DNA of 64,000 nt, from positions 38,696,712 to 38,760,711 of the forward strand of contig CM075783.1 in assembly GCA_037974665.1 (NCBI GenBank), read 5' to 3'. Of the stretch, positions 11,096 to 22,032 are shown one piece after another. Origin of the DNA: Ehretia macrophylla (taxonomy: Eukaryota > Streptophyta > Magnoliopsida > Boraginales > Ehretiaceae). Below the pieces are notes generated by a model. It made no database searches. It worked only from the letters and a program-made list of their open reading frames with translations, and had not been told where the DNA came from. Both the position numbers and the translations under genes were made by a program. Position 1 is the first letter of the stretch. Every line of letters starts with the position of its first letter.

Positions 11096-13607
11096 TGTAA
11101 CGCCCCGATCCCTCACGAGACCGGAGGCTCTAATGACCATGCTATTCTCAACCCAATACCATGCCCGGTCACAAAATTTTTCCTAATGGTTAAGTCCGGA
11201 CCCGACACATGGACAGAGTCTCCCCTATACCGTGGACATTCTGAAAACCTGTAAACACTCAATAAAGCCACAACACAACAAAACATTCATTTATAACTAA
11301 AAATCTTAGCTTTAAGGCCATCTGAGCCTTAAGACATACAAACAATTTAGATACAGACAAACATGCATTCATAACTTAACTTCTTTACAAAACCGCTTAT
11401 CATGCCACTCCATGATAGCTTTTAAGTATTCTTAGAAATTGAAAACAACCAGTCATTCACTCCCAAGCATGCGAAGAAGCTAATAGCAGAAATATAAGTT
11501 ATTACATGCCATGGTTCTAAATCTACCACTACAACATCTATCACTCAATTTGCAAACTATATAATATACACATATCACTTAGGTTACAAAATAGAACATA
11601 AAGTAAAGAAAACAAGTCCTACTCTCATCAACAAGAACATAGTCCACCTCAGGCAACTAGACACAGCAACTAATGCAACTCCTCCAACTGCGGCACCTGA
11701 AACATGTTAGCGAGGTATGAGCAACCACTGTTGCCCAGTGAGGGATAAGGTCCCGGGGCGTGCAATGTAACAGGTAATACAGTTAAACAACAATAGCAAT
11801 TAAACAATTCAAGAAACAATAATAGCTTCGATAACCACACATTTAAAAGGTTACATTTCACATAACCCCTATACTCCAATCTTCACTGGGTCTTCATTCA
11901 CGATCCACGAACCACGATCATGATCACGATAAGCCGGCATAACCCCAAACACTCCAGTGGGTGTACTCTGGATGTACCCCAATAATCCTACGACCCAACA
12001 TCCCCTGGCAATCTCCGGACCAGGCGAATGAGGGACTAGGGCACGGAGTTTGAATATCCACTGGCAAGCCCTCTGCCGCCCAGCCGATATTCAACACATC
12101 CGCCCCTAACATTATGGTTGCGCAACCACTATGCAATGCACTTTACAATGGCAAGTTAATATCAATAATATAAGCAATAACACATAGGAGGATCAACAAA
12201 GTAGGTTGACCTCGATGCAGTTAGAATAGAAGCAATTATATAAGCAAATAAGCAGTTTTACAAAGGGACATATACAAGATAAGCATAGAATCATACCAAA
12301 AGCTCCAAATCAACTTGAAACCACATATAAACACTCAAGAAGTCATGCCAAGGTCTTAGAAGCGCGAAACAACCGAAATTGCACCTAAACCCCTTTGTTG
12401 TTCAAGCTATTTCTCTTCCAAACTCACATTAATGATTCACATTCGAGGGGAAGCTACACCAATCCTCCAATTAACCCTTAAGGTACCCTTTCAACCCACA
12501 ATTACGTTCGATTACCCGCAATTACCCTGAAAGCTCCAAATTTCCTCTTATAGCTTTAAACTACACGTACCTCATCCGGGCTTCAAACAAGGGTTATCAA
12601 AGCTTCTATAGCACCTAGGTAGCCTAAGAATACTAAAAGTAAAGTCCAAATCTACCCGGATTCTCCTTAACCCCAAAACCCCTTTATTAAAGTCGACTAT
12701 TTTACGTTTTATGCGAAATTAGAGCAATTCAAGTGCACGGGGCTATTAGACTACCTTCATCAGCACCTAAGGCATCTATTAGGAGTGTTGAATCAAGCCA
12801 ATATGTGCAATTACACAAAACCCTAGAAAAATATCACTATTCACCTCATAAATCAAACTAATGATTCTAACCATTTAAAAAGCGAAACAATAGCTCAAAT
12901 ATGTTCTCTAGCACTAATAAACAAGGTATAATAGCATAGATAATCAATACAATAGCATTTGGTCACATTCAACAAATCAAGAAAATAGCCACTATTTTAA
13001 AATGCGAAAATAAGCCGTGAAATCCCTCACCAATGCGCGTAGGAACTCTCAGGAGGCTAGCAAACACCCTAAACTACTTTCTCCTAGGTTGGCTTGGCTT
13101 GGCTTGAAGATTTGTTGAGTAAAAATATCTATTTCTCCTCCTATGCTATTCTCGGATTTGCTACAGTAATTCCTGCATCTTCTCTTTTTTTTTGTGTTTT
13201 GTTAAATTATGAGCTAGGTGGTGTTGTATGAGCATATATATTAAATGGGGTCAAGTTAGGTGCTTAGTGGTCCACTAAAATGAACGTTGATAACCTTAAA
13301 ACGAGCCTAAGGTGAAGAATATATGCTAGCTAATTAAATTACTAAGTTATGTTACGTAACACTATTCATTGAACCATTAAAACATTTTCTAAACGAGTGC
13401 TCCTATCGCTCCTAGCTCAATTGCACATTTTTCCCATTCCTTTAATAATTAATATGATTTAATAAAAATGCTAATTCACTAATATAATGCAGTTTAAAAA
13501 TGGAATGAATAGTGACCAAGAAAGACAACAGGTAAAGCACAGAATTTAATGCGCAATTAATGGATGCAACATTTAAAAATGTGTACGGTAGAATCTCGGG
13601 CGTCACA
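11096..13607 (-). mobile_element. G: solo LTR, family 2, minus strand
   Basis: A 2.5-kb unit bounded by TG...CA and a perfect 5-bp duplication, with no internal retroelement genes, so it is a solo LTR left by recombination between two LTRs. Read on the minus strand it ends GAGGGATCGGGGCGTTACA, like H, and shares the GACTCTGTCC...GTGTCGGGTCCGG block with the LTRs of B. It holds a TGGGCAAC...GTTGCTCA hairpin (11718-11736) followed by a CAG|GTG site, in the same order as in family-1 LTRs. It interrupts otherwise continuous mitochondrial-like sequence. Confidence 0.88.
11718..11736 (-). promoter_or_regulatory. LTR G hairpin, counterpart of the family-1 hairpin
   Basis: On the minus strand CTCACTGGGCAAC-AGTG-GTTGCTCA forms a stem of about 8 bp. 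Position and the outer bases CTCACTG(A/G)GC...GCTCA agree with the hairpins of the other LTRs, but inner stem and loop differ. Function is not known. Confidence 0.45.
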
Positions 13608-13612
13608 GACAT
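13608..13612. repeat. Target-site duplication GACAT, right copy (LTR G)
   Basis: Identical to 11091-11095 and directly adjacent to the CA end of the solo LTR. Confidence 0.9.
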
Positions 13613-16600
13613 CCTCTGATCTAGGATCTAGCAGCTAGGAATCGTTCAATTGAGAAAGAAGTATAACCGGTTAAGCTCGAAGAACTAGAAACGGAAGCAC
13701 GCTTTTGAACAATCACAAAAGGGGAATTCCCCGGGTATTTCTAAGGACGGACTGCATACCAACCATTCCTTTTTGGAATGGAAAGAACAAAGGATGGTCG
13801 GATGTCGAATTGACGAAAAAAATCATATGAAAGAATCATCAAATTATGGGTTTTCGGAGTAGACGATTTTGAATGGAGAATGAATGAAATAGAATTGTCT
13901 GACAGAATCGTATGATAGGGAAAGTGCATACCCTCCCACTTGTTGGGGTTACTGGGCTAGCTATCCTAACTTTGAATTTCTATCAATGTCGAGATAGACA
14001 GAGGTCTAGGATAGTACACTTTCGGAGTGAGACTGTGGTACCGTAACAAAGTTAGATCGAAATGAATGACTCAATTCCTCTAAAAGAAAGGAGAGAGAAA
14101 GAACAACCAATTCTATGAAATTAATATCTTATTTACTAGGATCGGTTGCTACTAGTCCGGGTTACCTCAGAAGTAGAGCCATTAGGGGAGAAAAAATAAC
14201 CTAGTTAGTGCACTAACTCAAACCGAGTTCTTGCACGAAATATCCTGCTAACATAGGAACACTCCTCCTAAGAAATGGAATAGCAAACTTCTTTCTTTGG
14301 GGTCAAAGGGCTATTCTTTTACAAAATAAGTTATGGACTCGGATATGAATAAGCTTGAGTTCCGTCGGGTTCACTCATTGCCTCAGCCCTTCAAGGTATA
14401 CAGCTACCATACCTGATTGCTTTGATCAAAGCTTAAACAGGGCCAATGCTATCAGAGTGCTTTACTTCAGGTCGAGCGGTTCCACTCCTCCCTCCCAATC
14501 ATAGTGTGAACTGAACTCCTGGCTTCGTGATTGCTTGTGTCATAAGAAATAGAGCTTTTAGTTGGGCAATGAAAGTCAATTATGTATCCTATAATAGAAA
14601 GAAGGGTATCAATAATATAATCAAGGCTGGCAACAATCAATGTTGTTCACTATCCCCTTGCTTTTCTCTAGAGTAGTCTAGTCTTTGTTTTGGCTAACGA
14701 ATAAGGCTGGCTAGTCAAAGCTCAATCATGGGAACCACTTTCGCACAATCAAGTTTGGTCAAAAGAAAGCTCTTTCAAGTTCGCCTTTTCTGGCAACTTC
14801 AATCAATATCGTAGAAATATAGGTGAATCTGCTTTTCCTTTGAGTGCGGGGAAAAATCCCTTAATTCTTTGATCTCGACCGACAAAATCAATCAATAGCA
14901 GAAGTGTTTTTCTTTTCGATTGAGCTTCTCTTGGCCCTTGGCCTTTGATAAAGATGAACTGATATACTGTCATTCTCTTTCAACTTCGTATCCTAAATCA
15001 CGACAAACTATCTCTAGATGGCAAAGTGAAAAGTGGAATTGATCTGCACATCCCTCTATTCCAATAGAAAACGTTAGCCTTCATCCATGAGATCGGGGTA
15101 TCACTACCAATAGGGAGCCCGCTTCCCTAATAGACTTTTAAACCTTGCCTTCCTTTTTGATGTCCGATCCCGGATACCATGACTTGCATTCAAACGGGCT
15201 TCACCTTCAAAGGAGAGTAACCAATATGTGGACAGCAAGGCGAATGAAGATCAAATTGTCAGGGTTTAAGTCGTGTCTTGTCTTTGAGTCCTCTATATGC
15301 CTCTCATGTCCTTCTTTTCTTCGCTTGGGACTCACTAGCACACTCATTGCTGTTTTTGTGCTCGATGGCTTCTGATGAACCAATGATAGAGATCCTTAGC
15401 TTCCCTAAGAGTTGTTGTTCAATCCGTCCCGGAGCTTCTACTGGATGTCAAACCGGGCATTCAATCTTCATGTTCAGAATGTGTCGAAAGAAGGCCTTCA
15501 CCTATATAGCCTTTTATCGGTACTCAACTATTGTGTTTTTTGGTTCCTGCCTAAGCAATTGTTCAAAAGAGAGATGGTCAAATCTTTTATATCAAAGTGA
15601 TGTTCCAAGGCAAAGAACTGATATAGATAGTCATATTGGCCTCTCGCATAGCCAGACTTTTAGTTTTCTTTATTGATTCATGGAATAGAGGTTATCTCCC
15701 TGACTAAATTCTTTTAAAGAAGGACAGTTCTTTCTCTGCCTGCTTCTTGGCCACAAACACAGCTAGTAGTATTCTTAGGGTCCTTTGATCGCATTCTTTG
15801 CAGCTAAAGAGTCTAATCCATCTCCTATCCTTCTTGGAAAAGCAGTGGAACTAATGGTTGACGCCTCTTAAGCCTCTGATTTCGTTGTTTACTCGTAAAT
15901 ACGGGTCGTAGTTAATAGCTGGCTCGCTATGGCCTTGAGCTCATGTGACAGTTTTCCTTCTGGTTGAGCTGCTACTTTGCTTCCAGCGGGCTTTACCTTT
16001 TGCTCTGTTTTAGTTCATTTTTATTCATCGTGGGACCTCATTGCTCGATCCGATCTTAGAACTTTGTTTGAGTTGCATTCTGCTTCTGCTCGTTCAGAGG
16101 GAGGTTCGCTACTTCACTTCTTGGGAAAACAATGGAACTAATGGTTGGCCTAGCTGGCACTTTATGCTAATAAAACTAGAAGTGAAAGTCAAGTTCTTTG
16201 AGTTGAATATGAATAGACGATGACTGGACACAAGGGAACTCTTCCTATCTAATAGGGGACGGGGTCACTGACTCAATTCAATTTCTTGAAGGGAGATGAT
16301 AGTTGAAGGGCGGATTCTGCGGAGCTACTATAACTATAAGATATAAGAAGTAGAAAAAAGCCTATTTTGATCATGTTCATGTTCCTCTCGTACGTTCATG
16401 ATATTGCTTTCACATGGCTCTTAAAGACTCAACTAAATGAACTCTAATGGACTTAGCTTGCTCCTGTAACAACTTCATATCGTCTTGCTACCTCGACTTC
16501 AGACTTTGAGTATATACCTTTGTCCTATTCTTTTATCGTAAACTTGGCTATTGCCAGAGAAGACATCTATGTTATACCAGCAGACGGAGTAGACATGGCA

Positions 16601-18663
16601 AGATACATATTAAAAAAAAAGAATGAGCCAAAACCAAACAAGCAAGGCCAATGCCAAATGCCGACCTAAGAAGGACGCTTGCGGGACACTCTTTAGTTAG
16701 TTTCCTGACAGATCGATGTATAACCGAAAGGTGAATGCTTTACCAAACTAGTGTACAACTCCTTTCATGTGTATTGATTTTCGCTTATTACATGTTTGGT
16801 TTCCTAAATTCTTTCTCCACTGTACCCCTTAACCAAACAAAAAACAAGAAAGCCAAGATCTTTATAAAGCGAGGGAAAGAATACAGATGTGCAGCAGAGA
16901 AGGAAGAAAGACGAATGCTATGAGAGCTTAGACGGAATAAGGTTTAGGGGAGACCGCCTATTTCTCAAATGGGAGGGGAAGACTAGTAAAACATTCGATC
17001 CGCAATATATACATGAAAAAGAAGATATTGAGACGGAATATGAATGAAGGATTGAAGCATCTGACCAGGCTCTAGAGATGAATACCGAAGGAGCTTACCA
17101 AATACACCATCGACCTCAGACAGCTCGACCGGGCGGGGGAAGAAATAAAAAGAAAAAAATGTTATGGGTAAGCTAAAAACAAATACCAATGAAGATCAGA
17201 CCTGGAATTTCAAACAAGAAAACGTAGTTAGCCTAGCCAGGGAGGGAGATTCTCCAGCCCCACTCCTATATATAGTTGAAAATAGAGTGGAAAACTACGC
17301 TTCCAAATCAAGCCCAAAAAATAATCCTTTTGAAAGATCCTACTTTTGACCCATTCAAGCCATGAAAGTGACTTTTTGGATTAGAAAACATGGCCTCTTA
17401 GACTATAACCTGGGTTGATCAAACAGCTGCTAACAAAAGGGCGAAGGCACGATTGACAATAAAATTATCGTGGACAGATGGAAAGATGAAAGAAAAGATC
17501 CATTTTTGTTTAAAAGACAAAGATGAATGTGGACAGAGCACATACCTCAGACTGATCGATTAAACCTATTATTGTAGAGTTTCAAGGGGAAATATTAAAT
17601 TAAAGTCATTCATGCGTACCAATTTCGTTATGGTTGACTTAACAATTGAGATACAGGTTTCACCGTACAACTAATTCATTATATGAAAATTGCAGTCTAT
17701 AAGTTCATAGCGAAGCTCAGCTAGGAGAAAAGTCTAACATACACAATATGTAGGGCTTATACACACCTTTAGTAGTTTTCTCCAAACCCCCTGTTCTGTC
17801 TATCGACCAAGACTTCTCTTTCTAGCCCCTTTACGCTTACCAAGGCTGGCATTCCTTTTATTGCTTGTTGTACTCCTTCTACCATATTCTTTTGTCATTT
17901 CACCTCAGTCCCGGATCGACTATAAGTCTTCTTTATTATAGCTTGAATCCACGTAATTTATCTATATTATTAAAAGCATCGAATCCCTACTTCTTGTTAC
18001 TAGAAAAAGGGAAAAAATGACTTCTTGGATTGTGACCAACACCTGAGAAGACTAATTAGAGATTTACTAAGAAAACGGGGCTGAAAGTACTTCTCTTAGC
18101 TTGATCTAAGTCTTTTACATTAATGTTACAGCCTGACTTATATGTTCATCTTCCCTTGCTTTATTACACCGATTACTGTAGATGAAGAGAAGGACATCGA
18201 TTATCTATAACGAATATTTGACATCGACGGATAGGCCTTCTACTGCGCCATCTCTTAGCCTTTCTCCCCCTCTATTGCTTGTAAGAAAGGGGACAAGGAC
18301 TTCCATAAACTAAAGAAAGAGCAGAATCTCCTCCCATTGCTACTTGCGGGACTATTGTATATATTTATATAGTTATAACACTATAATTAACTGACAAAGC
18401 ATTTGTTCACGGAGGTTATTGTAGTTTTCATAGTTGCAAGAATTTGTTTTTCGCGATTGGCTTGGTGTGAAGTGTACCGCATTGAACAAGCAAGGGGCGC
18501 GAAGGCCGTTGCGCTAACGCGCATCCACTGGATACAAGATCGAAAAGAATGCATTGCATGAACATTGAGGTGTCCAAGATAAAAAGAACGAGGGGAAGAA
18601 TTGACGAGGAATCTATAACATAAAATCGTGAATGAAAAAGCGTGACGAGAATTCTCAATCGAG
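13613..18663. other. Mitochondrial-like spacer upstream of atp9
   Basis: No gene is recognised over 5 kb. The longest open frame (132 codons, 15278-15676 +) overlaps another and has no motif. The phrase ggaactaatggttg recurs at about 15847 and 16135 in diverged surroundings, hinting at a small old duplication. The last 250 bases before atp9 probably include its former 5' leader. Confidence 0.4.
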
Positions 18664-18906
18664 ATGTTAGAAGGTGCAAAATCAATAGGTGCCGGAGTTG
18701 CTGCAATTGCTTCAGCGAGAGCTGCTATTAGTATTAAAAACGTCCTTAGTTCCTCATTTCATTCCGTGGTTTGAAATCCATCATTGGCTAAACAATTATT
18801 TGGTTATGCCATTTTGGGCTTTACTCTAACCGAAGCTATTGCATTGTTTTCCCCAATGATAGCCTTTCTAATCTCATTCGTATTCCGATCGAATAAAGAA
18901 GGTTGA
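18664..18906 (+). pseudogene. atp9: Mitochondrial atp9 (ATP synthase subunit c) pseudogene
   Basis: The reading starts [11 protein letters not shown] and continues ...[32 protein letters not shown], which is plant mitochondrial atp9. The product forms the proton-conducting c-ring of mitochondrial ATP synthase, with two membrane helices. The frame runs 80 codons to TGA at 18904, about the family's length. Codon 37 (18772-18774) is TGA where the gene has an arginine CGA, a C-to-T change. Several conserved glycines in the first helix are replaced (for example GxGxxN to SIKN). This is a dead nuclear copy. nad5 exon 1 lies about 300 bp downstream on the same strand. Confidence 0.92.
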
Positions 18907-19200
18907 AGTTCCATAAAGAAAGCACCTCTTTCCAGCCTTAGTCCATCAAATATAGGATGGGGTGCAGTTCTTAAATAGAAAAATGGGATAAAGAGGAAGT
19001 GAAAAAAAGTCAAATTGGAAGTCAAGTCAGAAGGAAGAAGGCTAGTCCCCGAAAATGCTCTTCCCGTAGGTTCATTTGTCGTTGGGGCTTACAATTCACC
19101 TTGTGACTCATTCCTTCGGTCAAGCTTTCTTTGGTCGTCGATCAATCACGGGCTGCTCTGTCATTGTCTAATTTTTTGTTGTCTGATCACACTTGAAATT

Positions 19201-19430
19201 ATGTATCTACTTATCGTATTTTTTCCCCAGCTCGGTAGTTTCGTAACAAGTTTTTTCGGACATTTTCTAGGATCAGAAGGAACCGCTATAATGACCACTA
19301 CGTGCATTTCATTCTCTTCGATCTTATCTTTGATTGCTTTTTATGAAGTTGCACCGGGAGCAAGTGATTGCTATCTAATAATTGCTCCATGGATCTCATC
19401 GGAAATGTTTGATGCTTCTTGGGACTTTTT
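19201..19430 (+). pseudogene. nad5: nad5 exon 1 (NADH dehydrogenase subunit 5), NUMT copy
   Basis: Starts ATG with [15 protein letters not shown] and runs through [31 protein letters not shown] and [14 protein letters not shown]. This is the N-terminus of ND5, a proton-pumping membrane subunit of complex I. The exon is 230 bases, the usual size, with no internal stop but several amino-acid changes from the conserved sequence. It runs into group II intron 1, which is cut by element A. The upstream in-frame extension to 19015 is not part of the gene. Confidence 0.93.
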
Positions 19431-19606
19431 TGGCGATCGTGAAGTCACCGGATGAATGGTCGAGTAAATAGATTAGATCCGGACGCGGTTGTTGCTCCGC
19501 GGCGATACGGACTCGACCTGCTCCTACCCATACCAGAGCACCATAGCATGTTGGGAATAAGGGGTGACATACTAGACGTAATCACTCTCTTTGTTAGGGG
19601 CTGTAC
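19431..19606 (+). other. nad5: nad5 intron 1, 5' part (group II)
   Basis: Follows exon 1 directly and stops at the TG end of element A. Together with 49201-49880 it gives an intron of about 850 bases, which is the usual length of the cis-spliced nad5 intron 1. The exact exon border is approximate. As nuclear DNA it would not splice by the group II route. Confidence 0.8.
19602..19606. repeat. Target duplication TGTAC, left side of A
   Basis: TGTAC precedes the 5' LTR of A; TGTGC (49201-49205) follows its 3' LTR. The pair differs at one base, as expected for an old insertion. Confidence 0.7.
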
Positions 19607-21080
19607 TGTGAGACCCCATATTTTGCCAAACCTCGATTTGTGTATTTTACCTCATTTTGTGTGCTTTGACTTGTTTATGTGTTATATGAGTCAGAATGTG
19701 TTAGAAATGTGATTTATATTCCTAATACATGCTATATGTGCATTCATGAAATTTTCATCAAAAACGGAATCAAAAATTTTATCGCCGATTTTAGTGAATA
19801 GTATTTTCAGTACCTGTCCGCTAAAATTTTTACAGGGGTGTTTTAAACGTTTTAAAACCTAGTACTCGGGTATTAATAGACTGGTGTTTGATTAAAACGG
19901 ATTTGGAATCGGTTTTGGAATTTTAAAAGTCTTTACACTTTCTTTTGCAAGAAAACGAGTTTTAAGCCGACTCGGATGAAAATGTTTTAATGTAAAATTC
20001 TTTTTCACCTAAAATATAATGTTTAGAATTAATTTAGGTGTCAATTTAATAGTTGAGTATGAAATAGTCAATAAATGAATTAAAAGACTATAAATAATTA
20101 TAAGACTAAATAAAACTACTTTGACCTTCTTTTAATTTGTTTGACCTTTACTTAATATGCATCAACACACACTTGCAAAGCACAAAAACACACTCACACA
20201 CACACACACGTGGCTGAGAGCCATTAGAGAGAAAAAGAAAAAGAAACTCAAGGTTTTTCAAAGAGATTTTTCAAGAGAACTTGCAATTAAAGGCCAATCT
20301 TCATCAACCAAAGCTTGATTCCACCTCTTGAGCATCCATTGAGCATCTTTGTAGCTTAAAAACACATCAAAGGCGAGAGAAAAATTCTAGATCTCAATAT
20401 GTCATTTTTATGTTTTTGTGTATAATTGCATTTTGAACCGTTAGAAAGTTGAATTGATGTTATATTATTGCTCAGTGCATGCTAAGGATCGTTTATATGC
20501 GTTTATATAAGATTTGAACCGTTGTAGAAAGAATTTTTATTTTCAGGTATTAAAAGTTGATTTATTAGCTATTTGGTGATTATTTTGAGTTGTAATGGTT
20601 GGAGTCGATTGCCATCGATTTGTAAAAGTTTTTAAAATACAGGGTAGTGCCGTTGTAATGCCGAAATTTTGATTGAGATATTGGTGCGAAAATTCAGAAA
20701 TTTCAGCCTAGGTGCATTGAGGTTTTAGGGCAATTGGGCTTGATTTAGATGTATTTTGGTGGGTTTCTGAGGGGGCTAATGTAGTTGATTGAATAAGTGA
20801 GTGGTAGAATTGGTTTGGAGTTGTTTTGATTAGTTGAATGTAAGTTATGATTATTTGAAGTTTAGGTTATCTTTCTTTAAAATGTTGTTATATGCCATTA
20901 GATGATCGGGTGGTGTTTGAGTGATTGAATTGTGAGTTGTTGATGGTTATATTAAGGTTTGGTTGTGTGTCTAATGTATGTTAAGTTGGGTTGCCTAATT
21001 TGTCATCTAACTTAGTTGTTTGGTTGTTAATTGGGTAATTGATGTTGTGTTGTTGTAATGTTATTAATTGATTGATGCAT

Positions 21081-21123
21081 TATTGATTATTGATTATTGA
21101 TTATTGATTATTGATTATTGATG
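21081..21123 (+). repeat. TTGATTA microsatellite in the LTR
   Basis: About six copies of a 7-base unit. The same site in other family-1 LTRs has fewer or imperfect copies (43170-43190, 48222-48271, 51970-52005, 58632-58668), so the tract has grown or shrunk since the copies parted. Confidence 0.85.
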
Positions 21124-21557
21124 AACCGGGAGATAGTCAACGGAAAAGGTTGTCCTCTTGTGATTGATTATTCATTATTATTGCTGAGTCTTCATATGCG
21201 TATGCCATCTCTTGAGCGGTATCGGGTTGTCGGGTTGAAAATGGCATGGCTATCAAAGGATACCCTCATCTCGCATGGGCGGAGATTCTATGGAAGGCAG
21301 GGCTAGTGATGTACCTCGGGTGTGTGTGTCATGGGGGTGATAAGAAGTTGATTGAGATCGTGATGGCGTTTGGAGCAACACCAACTAGAGTATCCTTTAT
21401 TGAATGATCATTATAGTTATGTGTTTATAATGTTATTGATGTTTATTATTGTGTTTACTCCTCAAAGGATCAATACCAAGGAGTATAGTAAATACTACTA
21501 GAGATCTATCGGATCCTCACTAGGCTTGTTTTATATAAGCTCACTCTCAATTATCGC

Positions 21558-21659
21558 ATGCATGCAGGTGTTACTGATTCTGACTACGGGTACGTGCCTC
21601 TTGAAGAGGGAAATGTGCCGTATGTGGATAAGTCTTATGTGCAGAAGTCATTTCCATGA
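21558..21659 (+). CDS. LTR micro-ORF, 33 aa (A 5' LTR copy)
   Basis: ATG to TGA reading starting MHAGVTDSDYGYVP with the NVPYVDKSYV core. It lies 20 bases after the TATATAA string. It corresponds codon for codon to the copies at 3502, 43627, 48706 and 59104, and with a 3-codon length difference to the copies in D. No domain is recognised. Confidence 0.4.
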   Translation: MHAGVTDSDYGYVPLEEGNVPYVDKSYVQKSFP

Positions 21660-22027
21660 GATTATCTTAGTTGTTGTAAAACAGTGTATTGTATAACCTA
21701 TCTTAATATAAAGACGTATGTATGATGATTCAGTAGTCTTTATTTTGATCATGATTAGATTACTAAGTTGGTTATAACCTATTTTGAATTCTATGTATAG
21801 CCTATGTACTAAGTTGGAACGGAGGCGTATAACTATGAATGGGTTGTTGAAGGAATGATTATTGTATAATATGGTTATGTTATATGTTGTTAATTTAATT
21901 GATGAGTTGATTGTTGAATGGTTGTGGAGTTAGTTGTATGTTATTCTTAAGAGGTTGGTTTAGAGCCTCGGTGTCTTAATTACTATCGTTATACGGTCAA
22001 AATTCTGTTGCGTCCTAACTGATTGTA

Positions 22028-22032
22028 GGTGG
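22028..22032. repeat. Target duplication GGTGG, left side of B
   Basis: GGTGG precedes the TGTAATACC start of B and is repeated at 30785-30789 right after its CA end. Joining the flanks restores the usual GGTGGGGTCGAGTTGG end of the family-1 LTR. Confidence 0.92.

Larger units (their letters stand above)
19607..22032 (+). repeat. A 5' LTR, main part
   Basis: Begins TGTGAGACCCC and runs 2426 bp to the point where B entered; the last 20 bp follow B at 30790-30809. It carries an ATTGATT simple repeat, the micro-ORF (21558-21659) and TATATAA at 21532-21538. Confidence 0.9.

Noticed and set aside
15278-15676. 132-codon frame upstream of atp9
   Set aside because: No similarity that I know to mitochondrial genes and it overlaps other frames.
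13613-18663. tRNA or rRNA genes in the mitochondrial-like DNA
   Set aside because: I looked for T-loop GGTTCGAATCC-like motifs and conserved rRNA blocks and saw no convincing case by eye. A covariance-model scan would settle it.
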